Shown here piece by piece: positions 5,254-5,865 of a DNA stretch of 5,865 bases. The notes below the pieces were generated by a model. It had not been told where the DNA came from and searched no databases. It saw only the letters and a list, made by a program, of their open reading frames with translations. Numbering within the stretch: position 1 is the stretch's first letter; each line of letters opens with the position of its first letter. The position numbers were made by a program, and so were the translations under genes. The stretch is from NCBI GenBank assembly GCA_022600235.1, contig JAHZKS010000103.1, positions 1 through 5,865 on the forward strand. The letters are read 5' to 3'. This stretch comes from Alphaproteobacteria bacterium. GTDB lineage: Bacteria > Pseudomonadota > Alphaproteobacteria > Rickettsiales > JABSSG01.

Positions 5254-5865
5254 CTATTCAACAGTTACAGATTTAGCTAAGTTACGTGGTTGGTCAACAT
5301 TTTTTCCAGATAATGTTGCTGCATAGTAAGAGATTAGTTGTAGAGGTATATTATAAAGGATTGGTGTAGTAAAGGAATCTGATGAAATAACAGAAAAATG
5401 ATGTTGGCATTTTTTTGAGACTGTATTTTCCTTTATATCACTTATCAATGTTACATTTCCCTTTCTTGCTATTATTGAGTGTACATTTGAGAGTGTTTTA
5501 TTGATGAGATCATCATCTGGTGCGATTGCTATCACAGACACATTTTCATCTATCAATGCGATAGGTCCATGTTTTAGCTCTCCTGCTTGTATAGATTCTG
5601 CATGTATATATGATAATTCTTTCAATTTTAATGCTCCTTCTGATGCAACAGCGTATGAAGCTCCTCTTCCTATATATAATACACTTCTAGAATTGAGTAT
5701 AGACTCAGCGATTTTTCTATATTGATCGGTATGGTTTAGTAGTTCTGATATTTTTCCAGGAAGCAATAGCAATTGATCAATATAAAAACCTATTCTTTCT
5801 TGTAAAAGAGATTTTTTGTTTAGAGCTGCTTTGAGAGCAAAGCATGCTAAAACTATTAGCTGAGA
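5254..5865 (-). CDS. glmS: Glutamine--fructose-6-phosphate aminotransferase (GlmS), C-terminal third, runs off the right edge
   Basis: GlmS converts fructose-6-phosphate and glutamine to glucosamine-6-phosphate, the first committed step toward UDP-GlcNAc for peptidoglycan. The reading frame is open to base 5865, giving 203 residues of an enzyme that is normally about 600 long; the missing part is the N-terminal glutaminase domain and most of the first SIS domain. The visible part begins SQLIVLACFALKAAL, continues into the second sugar-isomerase (SIS) domain VLYIGRGASYAVASEGALKL, then ELSYIHAESIQAGELKHGP (active-site block with Glu and His) and ends in DQPRNLAKSVTVE, the family's C-terminal loop with the active-site Lys six residues from the end. 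Everything visible is intact. A TTG at 5772 is an internal Leu codon, not a start, because the GlmS-like sequence continues upstream of it. The stop is one base from the convergent ratA stop, with no terminator between. Confidence 0.96.
   Translation of the reverse strand, partial: SQLIVLACFALKAALNKKSLLQERIGFYIDQLLLLPGKISELLNHTDQYRKIAESILNSRSVLYIGRGASYAVASEGALKLKELSYIHAESIQAGELKHGPIALIDENVSVIAIAPDDDLINKTLSNVHSIIARKGNVTLISDIKENTVSKKCQHHFSVISSDSFTTPILYNIPLQLISYYAATLSGKNVDQPRNLAKSVTVE

Noticed and set aside
5501..5725. Short + strand open frame inside glmS
   Set aside because: Antisense shadow of the conserved GlmS isomerase domain.

Overview
The window looks like an AT-rich intracellular alphaproteobacterium, most probably of the order Rickettsiales. 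Four things point there: a murF–mraY pair with MraY of alphaproteobacterial type, a COQ10/RatA-type START-like protein, an XRE regulator of the Rhizobiales/Rickettsiales type, and a large ankyrin-repeat protein of the kind that obligate intracellular Rickettsiales use as effectors. Genus cannot be assigned from this sequence alone.

Left block, + strand (1–2168): the last 24 codons of murF, overlapping mraY by ATGA; then a RimJ/RimL-like GNAT acetyltransferase starting directly on the mraY stop (TAAATG); then a small YqaA/DedA-like membrane protein. They are tightly spaced with no visible terminator or promoter between them, so they probably form one operon. Peptidoglycan synthesis (MurF, MraY) is the clear theme. 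The usual downstream partners murD and ftsW are replaced by two accessory genes.

Central accessory block, - strand (2163–4576): an XRE-family regulator followed 101 bp later on the same strand by a 645-residue ankyrin protein. This is the most interesting part. The N-terminal ~165 residues carry a His...Cys pair (H70 and C118, each at the end of a hydrophobic strand, Cys in an SCFSG context) that resembles the catalytic dyad of clan CD (caspase/metacaspase-like) cysteine peptidases. About six ankyrin repeats follow, then a glutamate-rich segment and a lysine-rich extreme C-terminus. My inference is a secreted host-directed effector, a putative protease with an ankyrin targeting module, possibly controlled by the adjacent regulator. 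Its stop codon overlaps the stop codon of the convergent YqaA-like gene in a shared TTATAA.

Divergent intergenic region (4577–4799): dense in short palindromes (CTTGTG-N8-CACAAG, CACAAGTTGTG, ATATTGCAATAT, TTAACATTTGTTAA). These are candidate operators for the regulator and possibly a CtrA-like site between the regulator and ratA.

Right block: ratA/COQ10-like gene on the + strand, then, after a single base, the convergent C-terminal third of glmS (- strand), which runs off the right edge. GlmS makes glucosamine-6-phosphate, the first committed precursor of the UDP-sugars that MurF and MraY use later, so both ends of the window belong to cell-wall metabolism. No RNA gene, insertion sequence, CRISPR array or attachment site was seen, and no gene-free stretch exceeds 300 bases.
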